From the NCBI GenBank assembly GCA_021791055.1, contig JAJYXI010000028.1, positions 1 through 64,000 on the forward strand: 64,000 nt of DNA, read 5' to 3'. Each line of letters opens with the position of its first letter. Position 1 is the first letter of the stretch. The position numbers and the translations under genes were made by a program. The notes under the pieces are model-generated. The model worked only from the letters and a program-made list of their open reading frames with translations, made no database searches and had not been told where the DNA came from. Shown in pieces: positions 60,379 through 64,000 of the stretch. The stretch is from Nitrospirota bacterium (GTDB taxonomy: Bacteria > Nitrospirota > Thermodesulfovibrionia > Thermodesulfovibrionales > Dissulfurispiraceae).

Positions 60379-63300
60379 ATGAAAATCAAACAGATCGAGC
60401 TTATCGGATTCAAATCCTTTGCTGACAAGACCTTATTTCCTCTCCACAGCGGCATTACATGCATCGTAGGCCCTAACGGCTGCGGAAAGAGCAATGTAGT
60501 TGATGCATTCAGGTGGGTGCTCGGAGAGCAGAGCGCAAAGAGCCTGCGCGGCGAGAAGATGGAAGAGGTCATATTCCAGGGGTCTGCAACAAAGAAACAA
60601 AAGGGGATGGCCGAAGTAACGCTTATTTTCTCGCAGTCAAGCCAGACAACGCCAAAGAGCGATACAGGCAATGGAAACGGCTCATCCGAAGAAGGCATAT
60701 CCGATGAAATCTATGTATCGAGAAGGCTGTACAGGTCGGGAGAGAGCGAATACCTGTTAAACAAAAAACAGTGCAGGCTGAAGGATATTAAGGATATATT
60801 TCTCGATACGGGTCTCGATGTAAAAAGCTATTCCATACTTGATCAGGGCAGGATATCAGAAATAATAAATACAAAACCGATTGACAGAAGATTCCTAATA
60901 GAAGAAGTTGCCGGCGTAATGAAATACAAGGTAAGAAAGGCAGAGGCCCTGTCAAAGCTCGAATCATCAAAACAAAATCTCCAGAGAATAAACGATATCG
61001 TATATGAGGTTAAGCGCCAGATAAACAGTCTCGACAGGCAGGTTAAAAAGGCTGAGAGGTATAAACGACTGATAGGGGAATTGAAAGATGTTGAGCTCAG
61101 AACAGCCAAAAGAGGGCATACAGGGCTCAGCGGTGTTTTAAGCGAGCTTTTATCAGAGATAGAAGAACTGAGGGGAACAGATGCCGCGCAGAGGAGTGAA
61201 CTTTCAACATTAGAGAACTTCATAGAGACAAAGAGGCTTGAGCTTGCAGAAAAAGAAAAGGCCCTCACAGAGCTCGAAAACAGCCTGCACGAAAAAGAGA
61301 GGGCAATATCCGACTCCGAAAAACAAATACTCCTGTTAAAAACTAACATAGAAAACAAAAAGGCGGATATAACCCGGCTTACAAACCAGCAGGAGGAGAT
61401 AAAAACCAAAAAAGAAGATCTGTCAGGAAAGATTTCAGAACTCGACGATGCCGAAAATGCCCTATTATCCAGCATGGAAAACATATCTATGGAATTGAAT
61501 GAAAAGAAAGACTGGGTAGCAGATATCGAAATGAAAATCTCAGACAAAGAATCAGAGATCGAAAACAAAAGAAAAGAGCTGTTCAGGGCATCCGAAAACC
61601 TCAGTAATAAAAAGAATGAACTGCACAAGCTCCAGTCTTCTCAAGAGACATTGAAATACAGGGAGTCCGTTTCCATAAAGGATATAGAGACCATAAAAAC
61701 AGGAATCGAGGAATTAGAAAAGGCCGTTAGAGATGCTGAAGAGTCAATAAAAATCAAAACAGACGAACATCTGAAACTCAAATCTGAAAAAGAAACCATG
61801 GCCTCGGAGATAGTACAATTAAAGGAAGATATTGAAAACAAAAAGGCACTTCTTTCCAAAGAAAGAGAAGACCTTGCCTCAAATATATCGAGACTTAACT
61901 CTTTAAAAGAGATGATAGTAGACAGGTCTCTCATGGATTTTCTGTCTGGAGAGCATGGATATAGGGTTCTGTCTGATATCATAAATGCAGATAAAGACTT
62001 CGAAATAGCCATTGAGGCTGTCCTTTCAGAAAAGATCAATTCCATAGTAGTAGACAAGATTGAAGATATAATGTCAGTAGTAAAAATTGTTAAAGAGAAA
62101 AATATCGGCAGGACGGCAATACTTTATACAGGATTCGGTTATCAGGGGTCACCCCCCCAGCCCCCCCTTAATAAGGGGGGGATTGAAGGGGGGGTATCCG
62201 AGCTCCAAACTCTGAACTCCGAACTCATTTTAGGGAAGGCATCTAACTTCATAACCCTTGAAAATGGCGAAGCGCAAAAGATAGCAGGCACTATGCTTGA
62301 GAACACATACATTGTGAAAGATTTGCAAAGTGCCATCGAGATTCTAAACTCATCACCCGTCACTCATAACTCTTCAATGATTTTGGTTACCCTCGAGGGT
62401 GAGGTTATAAACAGCGATGGATGGCTGTTTGCAGGGCACGGGAAAGATATCCTGAAAAGAAAAAGGGAGATAAAAGAACTCCAGAGGACAATTGATGAAC
62501 AGCAGTCCGGGATAAAAGAGATAGAGGATGGACTGAATTCCGACAATAATGTTTTAACAAACAAAAAAGAGTCTCTAAAAAATATCGAAGACTCCATTAT
62601 AGAAATAGAAAAGAAAATATCCCTCGACAATCACTCCTTGAAAAATCATTGCGACGAACTCGAAAGAAATACGAGACGGCTCACCTTCTTAAGCACAGAG
62701 ATATCTGCCATCTCTCAGGAAATAGAGTCCCTCGAAGGTCTCCTGAAGTCAAAAATAGAAGAAATAAACGATTTGGAAAAGGAGAGGAATGAGATAAATG
62801 ACGGCATAACCGCAATACAGGAATCGCTCTCGACAATAAAGGAAAAGTACGAGGAGGCAAGGTCAAACCTTACAGATATGAAGCTCTCCATGGCCTCATA
62901 CAGGGAGAAGATAGATGCCCTGAGAAAGGAAAGGGATAACATCAACGATACAATTGCAGAGCTTGAAAACAAAAAGGAACAGGCAATAAAAGAGATTCTG
63001 GAGGCAGATGGAAAAATAAAGGAGTCCTTTGAAGAGCTACAAAGACTTGAAGAAGAAATAAAATTAATAGTCATAGAGGCTGAAAGAATACAGACAGAGA
63101 GGACAATCTTAAAGGATACTATTAGTTCAGAGCATCAGGGACTCATCTCAAAGGGCAATGTACTCAGAAATATCAGGGCACAGATAGATGAAATATCCCA
63201 ACAGCTTTCAGGGCTTAATTCAAAGGCTGTAGAGAACAGGCTCAGGATAGAGAATATAGAAAACTCGATATCGCAAAAATACGGGCTTGATATAAAAGCC

Positions 63301-63990
63301 GAGGCAATCGAAGTAGAAGGATTCGATGCCTCTGAAGACGAAAATAAAATCGATGACTTAAACAGCAAGATACGGGATCTCGGGCCCGTAAATCTCGGCA
63401 CAATCGAGGAATACGAAGAGCTCAAAACCCGCTATGACTTCCTGACAAAACAGCAGCAGGACTTGACCATGTCTATCGCCGAACTGGAAGAGGCAATAAG
63501 CAGGATAAACACTACAACGAGAAGAAAGCTCCGCGAGGCATATGATGCGCTCAGAACAAAATTCTCAGAGGTCTTTACAATGCTTTTCGGAGGAGGAAAG
63601 GCCGATATTATTCTTACTGATGAAGAAAATATATTAGATTCAGGCTTGGACATAATAGCCCAGCCCCCAGGCAAAAAACTCCAGAACATAAATCTCCTCT
63701 CAGGCGGAGAAAAGGCGCTTACATCCCTCGCCCTTTTGTTTTCCGGCTTCTTAATAAAGCCAAGCCCACTCTGCATCCTCGACGAGGCAGACGCCCCTCT
63801 TGATGAATCAAACACAGTAAGATTTGCCAATATGCTAAAAGGACTCTCAAGAGAAACTCAATTCATAGTAATTACGCACAACAGGACAACTATGGAGGTT
63901 GCAGACTATCTCTACGGCATTACCATGGAAGAGCCGGGGGTATCAAAGGCAATCTCACTGCAATTTGCCGAGGTCGGGAATATCAGTTAA
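60379..63990 (+). CDS. smc: Chromosome segregation protein SMC
   Basis: 1203 residues. Walker A CIVGPNGCGKSNVVDAFRWVLGEQ at the N-terminus, two long coiled coils (about 170-500 and 690-1020), a hinge (about 525-680), and C-terminal signature NLLSGGEKALTSLALLFS with Walker B PSPLCILDEADAPLDESN. ATG at 60379 (MKIKQIELIGFKSFADKT) matches the family N-terminus. The hinge region contains a C/G palindrome insert (SPPQPPLNKGGIEGGV) and two tandem-repeat segments (LQTLNSEL; SSPVTHNSS). Condenses and segregates the chromosome with ScpAB. Confidence 0.96.
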   Translation: MKIKQIELIGFKSFADKTLFPLHSGITCIVGPNGCGKSNVVDAFRWVLGEQSAKSLRGEKMEEVIFQGSATKKQKGMAEVTLIFSQSSQTTPKSDTGNGNGSSEEGISDEIYVSRRLYRSGESEYLLNKKQCRLKDIKDIFLDTGLDVKSYSILDQGRISEIINTKPIDRRFLIEEVAGVMKYKVRKAEALSKLESSKQNLQRINDIVYEVKRQINSLDRQVKKAERYKRLIGELKDVELRTAKRGHTGLSGVLSELLSEIEELRGTDAAQRSELSTLENFIETKRLELAEKEKALTELENSLHEKERAISDSEKQILLLKTNIENKKADITRLTNQQEEIKTKKEDLSGKISELDDAENALLSSMENISMELNEKKDWVADIEMKISDKESEIENKRKELFRASENLSNKKNELHKLQSSQETLKYRESVSIKDIETIKTGIEELEKAVRDAEESIKIKTDEHLKLKSEKETMASEIVQLKEDIENKKALLSKEREDLASNISRLNSLKEMIVDRSLMDFLSGEHGYRVLSDIINADKDFEIAIEAVLSEKINSIVVDKIEDIMSVVKIVKEKNIGRTAILYTGFGYQGSPPQPPLNKGGIEGGVSELQTLNSELILGKASNFITLENGEAQKIAGTMLENTYIVKDLQSAIEILNSSPVTHNSSMILVTLEGEVINSDGWLFAGHGKDILKRKREIKELQRTIDEQQSGIKEIEDGLNSDNNVLTNKKESLKNIEDSIIEIEKKISLDNHSLKNHCDELERNTRRLTFLSTEISAISQEIESLEGLLKSKIEEINDLEKERNEINDGITAIQESLSTIKEKYEEARSNLTDMKLSMASYREKIDALRKERDNINDTIAELENKKEQAIKEILEADGKIKESFEELQRLEEEIKLIVIEAERIQTERTILKDTISSEHQGLISKGNVLRNIRAQIDEISQQLSGLNSKAVENRLRIENIENSISQKYGLDIKAEAIEVEGFDASEDENKIDDLNSKIRDLGPVNLGTIEEYEELKTRYDFLTKQQQDLTMSIAELEEAISRINTTTRRKLREAYDALRTKFSEVFTMLFGGGKADIILTDEENILDSGLDIIAQPPGKKLQNINLLSGGEKALTSLALLFSGFLIKPSPLCILDEADAPLDESNTVRFANMLKGLSRETQFIVITHNRTTMEVADYLYGITMEEPGVSKAISLQFAEVGNIS
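62152..62226. repeat. C-run/G-run palindrome and CTCCAAACTCTGAACTC repeat in the smc hinge
   Basis: C7-AG-C7-TTAATAA-G7-ATTGAA-G7 (62152-62194), followed by three CTCTGAACTCCGAACTC-like units to 62226. A third block, CATCACCCGTCACTCATAAC, is at 62350-62374. All in frame. Confidence 0.87.
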
Positions 63991-64000
63991 GTCGCATCCT

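Noticed and set aside
60843-61628. 261-residue minus-strand ORF opposite smc
   Set aside because: Antisense of coiled-coil codons gives an artificial Ser/Phe-rich protein.

Overview
The window reads as chromosomal DNA of a strictly anaerobic, dissimilatory sulfate/sulfite-reducing bacterium. Gene content and order point to the Nitrospirota (Thermodesulfovibrio-like lineages): reductive-type dsrAB with dsrD, dsrC, dsrN and dsrMKJOP, an oxygen-independent B12 pathway, and an archaeal-type RNA ligase. The lineage is inferred from gene content only; no rRNA gene is present.

Layout. 1-8.2 kb: edge gene of unknown function, glnS, tRNA-Leu(CAG), an archaeal-type RNA ligase with its convergent PIN-domain partner, then (minus strand) rsmE, rsfS, rlmH and a LapA-LapB fusion, and a secreted protein on the plus strand. 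8.3-13.1 kb: hrcA-grpE-dnaK-dnaJ behind a perfect CIRCE operator. 13.1-25.6 kb: polyamine genes with a 164-bp tandem duplication at the decarboxylase start, a guaB-guaA-ispA-dxs-tlyA series interrupted by a 153-bp inverted-repeat element, a SurA-N protein, hfq, fmdB-like, aat, a lipoprotein, smpB and tmRNA. 25.9-46.9 kb: a cobalamin riboswitch with a terminator, followed by 21 tightly packed plus-strand genes for nearly all of adenosylcobalamin synthesis and cobalt uptake, ending in a GATase-like gene and a ThiC paralog. 47-60.2 kb: a dsrH/E/F-like plus tusA operon that meets, at a bidirectional terminator, the minus-strand sulfite-reduction genes (dsrABD; dsrN plus a HEAT protein; dsrC; an RsbRD-N protein plus dsrMKJOP; a ferredoxin). 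60.4-64 kb: smc.

How it fits together. The B12 operon and the dsr locus share corrinoid/siroheme chemistry: dsrN is a second CbiA-type amidase and likely amidates the siroheme of DsrAB. The B12 operon carries the cobalt-early set (CbiX, CbiL, CbiH, CbiF, CbiG) but has a CobF homolog where CbiD would be expected, and neither cbiD nor cbiJ is in the window. The terminal ThiC paralog has a CX2CX3C cluster motif rather than CX2CX4C and may be a 5-hydroxybenzimidazole synthase (BzaF type) supplying the lower ligand.

The most striking structural feature is not a gene. Two classes of short repeat recur across the window and are often inserted in frame inside conserved enzymes: (a) C-run/G-run palindromes translated as PP-x-PP...KGG...GG, and (b) degenerate tandem repeats of about 7-10 nt, such as TTCACCCA, AGAACAC and TCAGCCA, translated as SPIHPFTHSPI- or QNTEHRTQ-like segments. 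They are densest in the B12 operon and also occur in Dxs, IspA, RsmE, DsrN and the SMC hinge.
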